Below the pieces are notes generated by a model, which worked only from the letters and a program-made list of their open reading frames with translations, was not told where the DNA came from and ran no database searches. Of a stretch of 64,000 bases of DNA, positions 23,909 to 33,064 are shown in pieces. Within the stretch, counting starts at the first letter, position 1. Each line of letters opens with the position of its first letter. Made by a program: the position numbers and the translations under genes. Where the stretch lies: contig DATATM010000013.1 in the NCBI GenBank assembly GCA_036268775.1, positions 1 to 64,000 of the forward strand, in the 5' to 3' direction. Source of the stretch: DASZIT01 sp036268775 (GTDB lineage Bacteria > Actinomycetota > Acidimicrobiia > Acidimicrobiales > RAAP-2).

Positions 23909-26428
23909 TCATTCGAACTGGAGCGCCTCCAAAATCGGCAGCCGCGAGGCTCGCCACCCCGGCCACAGCGCCGCCACCACCGCCACTGCGACCGCCACCG
24001 GGGCATAGACAAGCGATCCTAAATCGAGGATATAGGTGTCGTGGTACCCGACGAAGAGCGGGGTGGCGTTCAGGAGGGCTTCCAGGAGCACGAACCCGAC
24101 CAGGACGCCCAGCCCGGCTCCGACCACCGCCACCACCAGCGCTTCGGACACCACCATGGAGAACAGCTCGCCCGGCGTCATCCCGATGGCGTTCAGCAGT
24201 CCGAACTCGCGGCGGCGCTGGATGCCCACCAGCACCAGGGTGGAGAGGACGCTGACAAAGGAGACGCCGAGCAGCGCCCGCTGGAGCGCCCAGAATCCGG
24301 TGATCTGGCCGGACGCCGAAGAGATGGAGTCGCCCAGCGCCTGGCTCGGAGTGGAGAAGGTGAGGAAGGACGACACGGGGGCCCGGCGCGCTCGGGCGGC
24401 GACGACCGACTCCGACACCCCGGGGGCCGGCAACAGGGTCAGATCGTTCGGGAGCTGTTGGCCGTAGAGCTGGGTTTCCAGGCTCAGCGGCATCGTCACG
24501 TTGTTGCCCCCGGCATTCCCGTTGTCCCAGATCCCTTCGATGGGCACCCGGGCAAACCCACTCGGGGTTCCGAGCACCAGATCCGAACCGACCCGGAGGT
24601 GGTCCCGCCGGGCGAGGCCGGCGCCGACCAGTACTTGGCCACGGGCAAAGACAGCCGGGTCGTCCCGGCCCTCATAGAGAGCCAGGCCGCTCGGCAACGA
24701 GCTGCTGGCCTCGACCAGGGTGAGCTGGCCGGCACTGTGACCGGCGATCACGAATTGGTAGCTTTGGACTCCGGCGACGCCGGGCAGGTGCCCAAGGGTG
24801 GCAACGTCGGCGGCCGGGATGCGGGCATCGGTGTTGAATCCGGTCTTGCCGGCCAATGTCGACACGCTCACGCCGTGGCCCGGCACCGAGGTCTGGAACT
24901 GGGCGGTGATGTCGTGGACGACCGAGTGGTTGAAGCTGGAGGTGATCACCGCCACACTCACCGCCGCCCCGATCGCCACCGCCATCACCCCGGTGCGGCT
25001 CGGATCCCGCACCAGGTTGGCGATTCCCAGTCGGACAACTCCCCCGCGGGCGCCACCCCGGTGCCACAGACCCCGCACGACCACCGGGGCCCAGGCGCCG
25101 CTGGCCAGGATGGCGAAGATGGCGGCGAGGAGGAACCCCCCGACGGCGGCCAGCGGCTGCCACGACTGCAGCGATCCGTTGCGCACCCCCAACCAGCTCA
25201 GCACCAGCCCGCACCCGGTCAGGAAGGTGAACACGATGCCGTTGCGCACCGTGTGGCGGACTGAGCTGCGCTCTCGCTGCTCCCGGCTCGACAGTTCGCC
25301 GGCGATGTCGAGGCGCATCGACCGCAGCAGGGGTCGGATTGTCGCCAGCAGGCCGATGACCGTCCCGACCACCACTCCGACCACGAGCGTCCAACCGGTG
25401 GTCCTCACGTTGAGCGGGATGCCGACCAGATGGATGGTCACGTTGTTGAGGGTGGCGAGCACCGGTCGGGCGATCAGCGCCCCCGCCAACGCGCCGAGCA
25501 GGCCTCCCACCGCTCCGAGCGCGCCGACTTCGATGAGAGGTCCGGCGATCAGCACCGAGGGCGGTGCACCGATGGCCGCGATGATCGCGTGTTCCCGTCG
25601 GCGTTCCTCCAGGGTCAGCGCGACCACGTTGTAGACGAGGACGACCGCAATACCCGATGCCAACACCGCCAGCAGGGTCAGCAAGGGAGTGAACCCACCG
25701 ATGGTCAGCTGCACCTCGGGCGGAATGGCGGTGCTGCTGGTCACTCCGTTCCATCCCCCTACCGCCCGGCTCAGCCGGGACTGGAGCACCGTGGGGGGAA
25801 CTCCATGGCGGGGGATGACATAGATAACGTCCAACCGACCGAGTCGGTCGAAGCGGGCCTGGGCGGTGCCGAGCGCCATCACCACCACGTCGCCGTGATT
25901 GATGGTGTTGAGGGCGGCGAGCCCGAAGGATCCGGCCAGCGGCAGGGCCCCGGTGTTCGTCTCGAGCGACGACCCGGTACCCAGTTGGGATCGGAGGAGC
26001 GTCGAGGTCACGACCTGGTTGGCCCCCAACGAACCACCGGGACCCGCGCAACCGGCGCCCCCCACCACCGCGGTGGCCGCACAGGTGACGCCGAGCACCA
26101 CCACGTTCTGCCGCCCGACCTTGTGGGTCTGCACCACGGAGACGGCTTGGACCAGGGGGATCACCTGACCGACTCCGGGGGTGCCGATCACTGCGGCCAG
26201 GGCGTGGGCGTCGATGCCGCCCGAGGCGGTGGCCCCGACCACCTGGAGGGAGGAGGATCCCGCCACCTGCTGGCTGAACCGGCTGAGCGAGTAGGAGACG
26301 CTCTGGGTCACGATCAACACCGAAAGCGCCAACGAGCTCCCGGCCGCCACTGCGATCACCGCGATGACCGTCCGCAACCGGATCCTGGCCAGGCGGCGGA
26401 GATTGAGGAGCCGGATGGCCCGGATCAT
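23909..26428 (-). CDS. FtsX/MacB-type ABC transporter permease with duplicated permease domains
   Basis: 839 residues and about ten membrane helices. Two FtsX units are seen: the first with VLVYNVVALTLEERRREHAIIAAIGA near residue 270, the second near the C-terminus with VLVGIQRRREFGLLNAIGMTPGELF. An outer domain follows the first helix, and a second outer domain lies between the units. Such permeases work by mechanotransmission to move lipoproteins, lipids or peptides, or to control wall hydrolases. The start overlaps the ATPase stop by 4 bases. No dedicated periplasmic adaptor is nearby. Confidence 0.9.
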   Translation of the reverse strand: MIRAIRLLNLRRLARIRLRTVIAVIAVAAGSSLALSVLIVTQSVSYSLSRFSQQVAGSSSLQVVGATASGGIDAHALAAVIGTPGVGQVIPLVQAVSVVQTHKVGRQNVVVLGVTCAATAVVGGAGCAGPGGSLGANQVVTSTLLRSQLGTGSSLETNTGALPLAGSFGLAALNTINHGDVVVMALGTAQARFDRLGRLDVIYVIPRHGVPPTVLQSRLSRAVGGWNGVTSSTAIPPEVQLTIGGFTPLLTLLAVLASGIAVVLVYNVVALTLEERRREHAIIAAIGAPPSVLIAGPLIEVGALGAVGGLLGALAGALIARPVLATLNNVTIHLVGIPLNVRTTGWTLVVGVVVGTVIGLLATIRPLLRSMRLDIAGELSSREQRERSSVRHTVRNGIVFTFLTGCGLVLSWLGVRNGSLQSWQPLAAVGGFLLAAIFAILASGAWAPVVVRGLWHRGGARGGVVRLGIANLVRDPSRTGVMAVAIGAAVSVAVITSSFNHSVVHDITAQFQTSVPGHGVSVSTLAGKTGFNTDARIPAADVATLGHLPGVAGVQSYQFVIAGHSAGQLTLVEASSSLPSGLALYEGRDDPAVFARGQVLVGAGLARRDHLRVGSDLVLGTPSGFARVPIEGIWDNGNAGGNNVTMPLSLETQLYGQQLPNDLTLLPAPGVSESVVAARARRAPVSSFLTFSTPSQALGDSISSASGQITGFWALQRALLGVSFVSVLSTLVLVGIQRRREFGLLNAIGMTPGELFSMVVSEALVVAVVGAGLGVLVGFVLLEALLNATPLFVGYHDTYILDLGSLVYAPVAVAVAVVAALWPGWRASRLPILEALQFE

Positions 26429-27162
26429 CGCCGGAGGAGATGGCCGTCGTCGAGCGACAGCACCCGATCGGCACGCTCGGCGGCGGCGAGGTCGTGGGTG
26501 ACCAGCAACAGGGCGGCGCCGGCCCGCTGGACCTGCTCGGTCAACAGGTCGAGGACCTCGCCGCCGGTGGCGGCATCCAGATTCCCGGTGGGCTCATCGG
26601 CCAGGATCAACGGCGCCCCCGCCACCAGGGCACGGGCGATCGCCACCCGCTGCATCTCCCCTCCCGACAGCTCCCCCGGAAGGCGGCCGGCCTTCTCCTT
26701 CAGTCCCAGGCGGTCGAGGAGGTCCGGCGCTGACGTGTCCCGACGCCCATCGAAGGTCAAGGGGAGCTCCACGTTCTCCTTCACCGTCAGCGCCGGAAGG
26801 AGCTGAAAGAACTGAAAGACGAATCCGATCCGGCGGCGGCGCAGTCGGGCCCGGGCGGCGGCGTTCAGCGAGGCAAGGTCGACCCCTTGCACCAACACCT
26901 CCCCCTGGTCGGGCGCGTCGATGCCCCCGGCCAGATGGAGAAGGGTGGACTTGCCGGATCCACTGGGGCCGACCAGCGAGCAGAACTCGCCCGCCGCAAT
27001 GGAGAGGTCGACGTGGTCGAGCACCCGCACCTCGTCGCTGCCCTGTCGGAACGCCTTGGAGACCCCGCGGAGTTCGAGCACGGCGACCCCAGCGCCTTCA
27101 CTGGGTCGCTCCCCACCCCGGACCGCCAATAGGTCCGGGTTCACCGGCGGCGACCCTGACAC
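26425..27162 (-). CDS. ABC transporter ATP-binding protein (MacB/LolD type)
   Basis: 245 residues. Walker A GPSGSGKSTLL, Q-loop VFQFFQLLPALT, signature LSGGEMQRVAIARAL, Walker B LILADEPTGNLD and H-loop LLVTHDLA are intact. It drives the FtsX-type permease encoded immediately downstream with a 4-base overlap. The first about 27 residues are outside the family core, and a GTG codon just before VAVLELRGVSKAF would be an alternative start. Confidence 0.92.
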   Translation of the reverse strand: MSGSPPVNPDLLAVRGGERPSEGAGVAVLELRGVSKAFRQGSDEVRVLDHVDLSIAAGEFCSLVGPSGSGKSTLLHLAGGIDAPDQGEVLVQGVDLASLNAAARARLRRRRIGFVFQFFQLLPALTVKENVELPLTFDGRRDTSAPDLLDRLGLKEKAGRLPGELSGGEMQRVAIARALVAGAPLILADEPTGNLDAATGGEVLDLLTEQVQRAGAALLLVTHDLAAAERADRVLSLDDGHLLRR

Positions 27163-27297
27163 GGCACGATCGTCGCATGGCCTGAGCTGGGCCGCAACCT
27201 CCCGGTGGGCAGATGAGCCCGGCGGGATCTACGGGTCTCCGGATTGGAACGGCTTGCCCCGATGCTCGCCGAGGACCCCGGGTGGTTGACTTGGGCG

Positions 27298-28083
27298 ATG
27301 CCAGATTACGACTACCTCCAGGTCGAGCCCGATCCAGAGCTCGACGGGCTCCTCACCATCACATTGGACCGGCCCGACAAGCTCAACGCCCTCAACATCG
27401 GGCTCCACGACGAGCTCCAAGGGGTGCTCGCTGACCTGGAGACGGATCACTCGGTGCGGGTGGTGACGCTCACCGGTTCCGGTCGGGCGTTTTCATCCGG
27501 CGCGGAGATCACCGATCGCCGCCCCGGGACCCCGATGAACGACATCGATCGCCGGGCCCGGGTTCACCTCGGCGGCCGGACCTGCGAGCTGCTCGATCGA
27601 CTTCCCCAGGTCATCATCGGTGTCGCCAACGGACTGGCCATCGGCGGCGGGGTGGTGCTGCTCAGCTGCTGTGACCTCCGGCTGGCGGCGGAGTCGGCCT
27701 GGTTCTCGATCCCCGAAGTGGAGCTCGACCTTCCGCTCAGCTGGCAGGCCCTTCCTCGTCTGATGCGGGAGATCGGCCCGGCCCGCACGAAAGAGCTGGC
27801 CATGGCCTGCGAGCGTTTCACCGCCCAGCAGGCCGAGACGTGGGGCTTCCTCAATCACGTCTATCCCGATGACGAGTTGGCGGGAGCGGCGCGGGCGATG
27901 GCAGAACGGCTCCTGTCGATGGACCCTCTGACCCTGGCTATGACCAAGAGCGCCTGCGCGGCGCTGGAGAATCTGATGATTCCGAAGGAAGCCACCTGGA
28001 GCGACGCCGAGTTGATGCTCCTGGCCACCCGGCAGGCCAGCATCCGTCGGCAGCGGGACGGCTCCCACGATGCTCCGGCCTAG
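27298..28083 (+). CDS. Enoyl-CoA hydratase/isomerase family protein
   Basis: About 261 residues from MPDYDYLQ; an upstream ATG at 27244 would add 18 residues. Crotonase features: LDRPDKLNALN, oxyanion-hole segments GRAFSSGAEI and GLAIGGGVVLLSCCDLRLA, and IPEVELDLPL where a catalytic Glu often lies. It probably hydrates or isomerises an acyl-CoA. Its last 14 bases overlap the following hydrolase if that starts at 28070. Confidence 0.87.
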   Translation: MPDYDYLQVEPDPELDGLLTITLDRPDKLNALNIGLHDELQGVLADLETDHSVRVVTLTGSGRAFSSGAEITDRRPGTPMNDIDRRARVHLGGRTCELLDRLPQVIIGVANGLAIGGGVVLLSCCDLRLAAESAWFSIPEVELDLPLSWQALPRLMREIGPARTKELAMACERFTAQQAETWGFLNHVYPDDELAGAARAMAERLLSMDPLTLAMTKSACAALENLMIPKEATWSDAELMLLATRQASIRRQRDGSHDAPA

Positions 28084-29647
28084 GTCCGGACCAACGAGGA
28101 GTGGGCTTCCGGCTCATCATCGAATTCCGGTGTCCATCCGTCTGCTCATGGGCGCCGTAGTGGGGACGTTGTTGCTGGGAGGATGCACCGCCGCCAAGAG
28201 TCGGACCGCGGTCTCCCACTCGGGTCCGACGACGCCCTCGGTGACGGCCGCTACGACCACCACGACGGAGCCGCCGCTCCCGGTGACCCCGGTGCAGTGG
28301 AGCGGATGCGGCTCTGGCCTCGAGTGCGGCTCGGTGACGGTTCCGCTCGACTACTCCCATCCACAGGGCACCACCATCCAGATCGCGGTGGAGAGGCACC
28401 CGGCCGAAGTCCCGTCGCAGAGAATCGGCTCGCTGGTGATCAACCCCGGCGGACCGGGCGGATCGGGAATCAACGACCTCCCGAATGAGCTGGGCATCCT
28501 CACCTCTGGGCTTCTCGACGACTTCGACATCGTCTCGTTCGACCCCCGGGGAGTGCAGCGAAGCGATCCGGTCAACTGCGGAGCCAACGGCGCACCGGCG
28601 GACACCACCAGCCCGCTTCCCGACCCGGCGCCATCGACCGCGGCAGCCCAGCAAGCTCTGGTATCGAACGCCCAGGCTTATGCCGCCCAATGCGACCTGG
28701 ACAGCGGAAGCCTCCTTCCCTATGTCGGGACCGTTGACGCCGCCCGTGACCTCGACCGCATCCGCGCCGCCCTCGGGGATGCCCAGCTGACCTTCATCGG
28801 CCACTCCTACGGAACCCTGCTCGGCGCCACCTATGCCCAGTTGTTCCCGACTCACGTCCGCGCCATGGTGCTCGACGCCGCAATCGACCCGGCCATGGAC
28901 TCGAGTCAGTATACCCTGGATCAAGCCAAGAGTCTGGAGGCAGTGCTCGACGACTTCCTGGCCTGGTGCCAGGGTTCGTCCTCGTGCCCGTGGCGTCCGA
29001 CAGGAGACCCGACTTCGGCGCTGCTGGCGCTCATCGCCCAGAGTCGCCAGCAACCGATCCCGGCCGGCAACGGGCGGAGCGCCGGGCCAGGCGAGATCTA
29101 CAACGCCCTTCTCGACGGGATGTATGCCCAGAGCGACTGGCCGTCCCTGGCCAACGCCCTCGGGGCGGCGTCGGCGGGCAACTCCAGTGCCGTCCTCGCC
29201 ATGTCCGACGGCTATCGGCAAAACGGCTCCACCAACGGGTCCGACGCCGGCGAAGCCATCTTCTGCCTTGATCACCCGGTGTCCCTGGACACCTCGAGTT
29301 ACCCGGCGTTGGCCGCCTCCCTCGGGACCCAGGCGCCGGTGTTCGGACCGCTGCTCGCCTGGGGACTCTTGAGCTGCGCCGTCTGGCCGGCGCCACCCAC
29401 CCGGACCCCGGCGCCAACCATTGCGCCAGGTTCACCTCCGATACTGGTGACCGGGGCGACCAAGGACCCGGTCACGCCCTACCAGTGGGCGGTCAACCTG
29501 GCTCACGAGCTCCAGCATGGATTCTTGGTGACCTGGCAGGGCGAGAACCACGTCTCGTACTACTACAGCGCCTGCGTGAGAAACATCGACCAGGCCTACT
29601 TGCTATCGGGTGCCCAACCGGCGCCCGGCACCGTCTGCACGGACTGA
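28070..29647 (+). CDS. Lipoprotein alpha/beta-hydrolase, S33 (tripeptidyl aminopeptidase-like)
   Basis: 525 residues from ATG 28070, or 505 from GTG 28130, which gives a textbook short lipoprotein signal (MSIRLLMGAV..LLGGC). The lipobox is LLLGGC. The hydrolase has nucleophile motif FIGHSYGTLLG, Asp in TGATKDPVTP and His in WQGENHVSYY. The late segment is the TAP-like C-terminal domain of actinobacterial S33 peptidases. It should act outside the cell on N-terminal amino acids of peptides. Thr/Pro linker residues follow the lipobox. Confidence 0.88.
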   Translation: MLRPRSGPTRSGLPAHHRIPVSIRLLMGAVVGTLLLGGCTAAKSRTAVSHSGPTTPSVTAATTTTTEPPLPVTPVQWSGCGSGLECGSVTVPLDYSHPQGTTIQIAVERHPAEVPSQRIGSLVINPGGPGGSGINDLPNELGILTSGLLDDFDIVSFDPRGVQRSDPVNCGANGAPADTTSPLPDPAPSTAAAQQALVSNAQAYAAQCDLDSGSLLPYVGTVDAARDLDRIRAALGDAQLTFIGHSYGTLLGATYAQLFPTHVRAMVLDAAIDPAMDSSQYTLDQAKSLEAVLDDFLAWCQGSSSCPWRPTGDPTSALLALIAQSRQQPIPAGNGRSAGPGEIYNALLDGMYAQSDWPSLANALGAASAGNSSAVLAMSDGYRQNGSTNGSDAGEAIFCLDHPVSLDTSSYPALAASLGTQAPVFGPLLAWGLLSCAVWPAPPTRTPAPTIAPGSPPILVTGATKDPVTPYQWAVNLAHELQHGFLVTWQGENHVSYYYSACVRNIDQAYLLSGAQPAPGTVCTD

Positions 29648-29701
29648 CTCGGAGCGCCGGAGGGCGCCGTCATCGGGGCTTCACCGCGGGTCGAGCCGGC
29701 G

Positions 29702-31279
29702 TTACGGGCCGCCCATCCCGACAATGGGTCGATTGAGGTGAAGGGCGCCGGTGGAGCCGAAGAAGCCCGCATCCCCGAAACTGAAGACGCCGCCGTCGGA
29801 GGCGACCAGCCAGTAGCCCCTGCCGTCGGGCGTGGCGGCCATCCCGACGATCGGCTGATTGAGGTGAAGGGCGCCAGTGGAGCCGAAGAAGCCCGCATCC
29901 CCGAAACTGAAGATGCCGCCATCGGAGGCGACCAGCCAGTAGCCCCTGCCGTCGGGCGTGGCGGCCATCCCGACGATCGGCTGATTGAGGTGAAGGGCGC
30001 CGGTGGAGCCGAAGAAGCCCGCATCCCCGAAACCGAAAATGCCGCCGTCGGAGGCGACCGTCCAATACCCTCCGCCGTCCGCGGTGTCGGCGATGCCGAC
30101 CACTGGTCGGTTGATGGAGATCGCCCCGGTGGATCCACAGAAGGGAAGGTTCCCGAAGCTGAAGATGCCTCCGTCGCTGGCAGCCATCCGGTAACCGGTG
30201 GGATTGGCCGGCGGGTTGCACGGAACGTTGACGTCATTACTGAGATTGATCGGCGCAACGAACAACCGCCGTAACCCGCCGCACGAGTAATTGGTGCACG
30301 AACTCGGCCAACCGGCGTAGCCGAGCCACCATTGCCCGCCGGCGTCCAAGAAGAGCGACCCGCCGCCCGGACCCGCGACGTTCCCGTAGGAGGTGAGGAA
30401 GGGCCCACCAGAGGGTTGGCTGCACGGGCCCAGGGGGCCGCTGCAGGTGGTGAGGGCCTCGGAGTAGCTGGCCGACAGGAAGCCCCCCGCCGAGAAGAGG
30501 AGGTCGTAGGCGCCGCCGCTGAACACCATCTGGGGGTCGTCGAAGGTGGTCTCCCAGGGCAAGGCGGCCTGGTCCACCGTGAGCAGGACCGTCGGCGTTC
30601 CGACAAAGCTTGTCCCGTTCGCACTGAGCTGGACCGACCACACCTGGGACGGCTGCGCCGAACTCCCGTCGTTGGACTTCCACAACAGATAGGCGGCGCC
30701 GGTGGCCGGGTCGATGAACGGACTCGGATCGAGCACACCTCCCGCCGCACAGTAGAGCGGGCCGCTGGAAGAGTCGCTGAACACCGGCGACGAAGGGCTC
30801 AGCGAGGGGGCGGTTGCCACCGACAGACAGCTATGCCCGCTGTCCGGGGCATTGGGGTTGACCGAGGCGTCATAGAACATCACCCAATGGCCGCCGTAAG
30901 AGAAGACCCCGGGTGACGTCTGGGTATTGGGGGTCTCCCAGGACGGCACGGCCGGCAGCGCGGTCGATCCGAACGTCTGGCCGGTGTAGGACCGCCAGCC
31001 GGTGGTGGGATTCCCGGTGGTGTCGATGAGTGCCTGGAGGTTGTTCCCGAGAGGCGTCCCGGTGGTGAAGGCGTAGTAGGTGCCCCCGGAGAGCACGATG
31101 TCGGGGTCGGGAGCGTCACCCGAAAACGCCGGAGTCTGGCTGGGGACGACGGACACATGGCCCGGTGCTGCGGTGTTGGCCTGGCCCGCCGATGCGGGAG
31201 AGGGCGTCGCAATGAGGACCAGGCCGACGAGGACGCCCGCCAGCGCCGACCCAATTCTTGCCCTCAACGTGGACCCCAT
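29702..31279 (-). CDS. Exported GH43-like protein fused to 42-residue GYWLVASDGGIF repeats
   Basis: 525 residues from the ATG at 31279, which has GGGAGGGGAG upstream. Signal peptide at about 1-32 ends in ASA. Residues 35-345 resemble a five-bladed GH43/GH117-type propeller: APDPDIVLSGGTYYAFTTG near the start, a later LDPSPFIDPATGAAYLLWKSN and TFDDPQMVFSGGAYDLLFSA. Three and a half repeats of 42 residues follow, as in the protein at 137-1033. It may bind or trim surface or environmental glycans and be displayed by the repeats. The catalytic acid/base set cannot be confirmed by eye. Confidence 0.82.
   Translation of the reverse strand: MGSTLRARIGSALAGVLVGLVLIATPSPASAGQANTAAPGHVSVVPSQTPAFSGDAPDPDIVLSGGTYYAFTTGTPLGNNLQALIDTTGNPTTGWRSYTGQTFGSTALPAVPSWETPNTQTSPGVFSYGGHWVMFYDASVNPNAPDSGHSCLSVATAPSLSPSSPVFSDSSSGPLYCAAGGVLDPSPFIDPATGAAYLLWKSNDGSSAQPSQVWSVQLSANGTSFVGTPTVLLTVDQAALPWETTFDDPQMVFSGGAYDLLFSAGGFLSASYSEALTTCSGPLGPCSQPSGGPFLTSYGNVAGPGGGSLFLDAGGQWWLGYAGWPSSCTNYSCGGLRRLFVAPINLSNDVNVPCNPPANPTGYRMAASDGGIFSFGNLPFCGSTGAISINRPVVGIADTADGGGYWTVASDGGIFGFGDAGFFGSTGALHLNQPIVGMAATPDGRGYWLVASDGGIFSFGDAGFFGSTGALHLNQPIVGMAATPDGRGYWLVASDGGVFSFGDAGFFGSTGALHLNRPIVGMGGP
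29731..30108 (-). repeat. Three near-identical 126-bp coding repeats
   Basis: GATTGAGGTG recurs at 29731, 29857 and 29983, an exact 126-base (42-codon) period inside the repeat domain of the GH43-like gene. Copies differ by only a few bases, so they have expanded or been homogenised recently, unlike the older divergent copies further 5' in the gene. Confidence 0.9.
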
Positions 31280-31351
31280 GCAGACTCCCCTCCCGCGCCA
31301 AGTCGACCTACTCGCAGTGTAGTGAGGACGGACCGCGCTTGCCGGGTCGGA

Positions 31352-31367
31352 GGGACTCAATAGTCCC
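31352..31367. promoter_or_regulatory. Perfect hairpin/operator-like repeat upstream of GH43-like gene
   Basis: GGGACT-CAAT-AGTCCC, six perfect base pairs around a four-base loop, 73 bases before the ATG at 31279. It may be an operator or a short stem near the promoter. Confidence 0.3.
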
Positions 31368-31519
31368 AGGTTAGAAGGGCGTCAACGCGGGTCACCACTC
31401 CGATCCGACTGACCCCGGAATCTGTCCGCCGCACCCGAGAGGCCAAATCGCTGCCCATTCTTCAACCTTTGTTATCCGGCTCTTACACAAACACCACATT
31501 CGACGACAAGACTGCCTCC

Positions 31520-31789
31520 ATGGGCATTATCGGATACATCGTCAGCCTCCTCATTGTTGGCTTTGTGATCGGCGGGCTGGGACGCCTCATCGTTCCGGGT
31601 CCGAATCCAATCGGTGCCGGAAGGACCCTGAGCGTCGGTCTCATCGGCGCATTCGTCGGCAGCCTGATTGGGGGCCTGCTCGGCATCGGCTTCTTCACCA
31701 TCATCTTTGAACTGGCGATCTCTGCGGGCCTGGTCTATCTGGTCAGTGGCCGCCGGCGGCAGCTGACCTCCGGAAGCCATTCCCGATGA
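31520..31789 (+). CDS. GlsB/YeaQ/YmgE-family small membrane protein
   Basis: 89 residues beginning MGIIGYIVSLLIVGFVIGGL. Three hydrophobic helices with GRLIVPGPNPIG and a Gly-rich GLIGAFVGSLIGGLLGIG segment are typical of the family once called transglycosylase-associated. Members are often stress-induced; biochemical function is uncertain. The ATG overlaps the next gene's start region at its end (ATGA). Confidence 0.85.
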   Translation: MGIIGYIVSLLIVGFVIGGLGRLIVPGPNPIGAGRTLSVGLIGAFVGSLIGGLLGIGFFTIIFELAISAGLVYLVSGRRRQLTSGSHSR

Positions 31790-32130
31790 CCGCGGGCGGA
31801 CTGATGGACTTCCCCGGGCCGGGAACAGGCTTCCCACCGAAGAATTGGGGGCGGCCGGTCCACCGCTCCGGGTTGGCCGGGACGGTGGGTGCTGTAGTCG
31901 CGGCAGTGGCCGGTTTCGTCCTCTTCATCAGCGCGCTGATTGTGATCGCCTTCGTCTTTCTTTTGGCCATCGTGACGGCGGTCTGTTTCGTCGCGCTTCG
32001 TGCGCTCATACACCGGGTCTTCCCGGGCACAGAAAACAGCCGGGTTGAACCAGGACGGCTTCGTCCCACGGTGGTGATAGAGACAACGGCCAATGTGATC
32101 CTGAGCACGGGGCCGAAGCTAAAGCGTTGA
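31786..32130 (+). CDS. Small membrane protein of unknown function
   Basis: 114 residues. A Pro/Gly-rich N-terminus is followed by a hydrophobic stretch from about residue 30 to 70 that could form two helices, then a basic tail ending STGPKLKR. No family was recognised. Its ATG overlaps the preceding YeaQ-like gene by 4 bases, so the two probably work or are made together. Confidence 0.65.
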   Translation: MTAGGLMDFPGPGTGFPPKNWGRPVHRSGLAGTVGAVVAAVAGFVLFISALIVIAFVFLLAIVTAVCFVALRALIHRVFPGTENSRVEPGRLRPTVVIETTANVILSTGPKLKR

Positions 32131-32211
32131 GCGGACACACCCGGCAGTAACGGGGTCAGCCGCCGAGACCGATTCCGCCCTGGCAACCGTTGGTTCTGTC
32201 GCTGGCCCAGG

Positions 32212-32733
32212 TCAGCTACCGGGCGAGGTTGACCGGCTGACGTTCGTCCCGTACATGTCACTGAGCGGGAGCGACAGGAGTTCCAACCGCTCGCCATCGG
32301 GACCCGGGAAATACGCCGAGGATCCGTTGACGATGTGCGTCTCGATGCCGGCCGCCTCCAGTTTGGCGACCAGCCGTTCCCATTGGTCGGGGGTGACAGA
32401 GATTGCGATGTGGTGCAGACCCCCGAGCACTTCACGGTACGGACCGAGTTCAAGACCGGGGAAGTCGAAGAACGCCAAATAGTTGTCGTGACCGACGTCG
32501 AAGAAGAAGTGGGTGGACCCTCGGTAGTCCCGGTTCTCAAACAAGTCGGCCAGCGGAAACTCGAGGACGCCTTGGTAGAAGGCGATCGTGCGTTCGACAT
32601 CACTCGAGAGCAAGGCAAAATGATGGAGACCTCCCGCCGACGACGCCGGTCGTTCATCCGGAGGTCGCAGGAATCGGGCCTTCAGGCCTTCCCATTCCTG
32701 CCTTCGATTTATGTCGCTTCCGTGCTCAGTCAT
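32212..32733 (-). CDS. VOC-family (glyoxalase/bleomycin resistance/dioxygenase) protein
   Basis: 173 residues from the ATG at 32733. Two beta-alpha-beta-beta-beta modules are visible. Probable metal ligands are His in GGLHHFAL, His in GGLHHIAIS and Glu in GERLELLSL. The FYQGVLEFPL and GSTHFFFDVG segments are typical of the VOC superfamily. The reaction is unknown: ring cleavage, isomerisation or antibiotic binding are all possible. Confidence 0.85.
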   Translation of the reverse strand: MTEHGSDINRRQEWEGLKARFLRPPDERPASSAGGLHHFALLSSDVERTIAFYQGVLEFPLADLFENRDYRGSTHFFFDVGHDNYLAFFDFPGLELGPYREVLGGLHHIAISVTPDQWERLVAKLEAAGIETHIVNGSSAYFPGPDGERLELLSLPLSDMYGTNVSRSTSPGS

Positions 32734-33064
32734 TGCCCTGCCTCCGGTGGCGACTGTACTCCCCATGGTCGAGGACACTCATCCTCAGCACCGAGAGGTT
32801 CGAGACCCTACGAGCTGCACCCCGGATTTGCGATGTCAATGCGTACCGCTGTGCATCGCGCCTGGATCGAATCCGTCGGTAGGAAGAGAGCCAGGCCGGA
32901 GGTCACGACAGCTGCGCTCGAATCTGGAAGATCGATTCACGTGAGTTCAATCGCGACCGCATGGTCCCGGTAGGTGTCTGGATGGCCATAGTCAGATCGC
33001 GCCTCGCCTCGCCTCGCCTCGCCTCGCCTCGCTTCGACGGACCGGGTGGGCCTCGCTTGTGGCG
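32734..33064. other. Intergenic region downstream of the giant exported protein gene
   Basis: About 330 bases with no supported gene. It contains the GCCTC repeat at 33001-33030 near the 3' end of the 1198-residue gene. Small open frames here lack ribosome sites or family resemblance. Confidence 0.4.
33001..33030. repeat. Six copies of GCCTC
   Basis: A pentanucleotide tandem repeat, six perfect units followed by an imperfect GCTTC, about 35 bases past the stop of the 1198-residue gene. It may vary in copy number by slippage. Confidence 0.9.

Noticed and set aside
29731..30108. CRISPR or non-coding satellite
   Set aside because: The 126-bp units are in frame and encode the 42-residue protein repeat.
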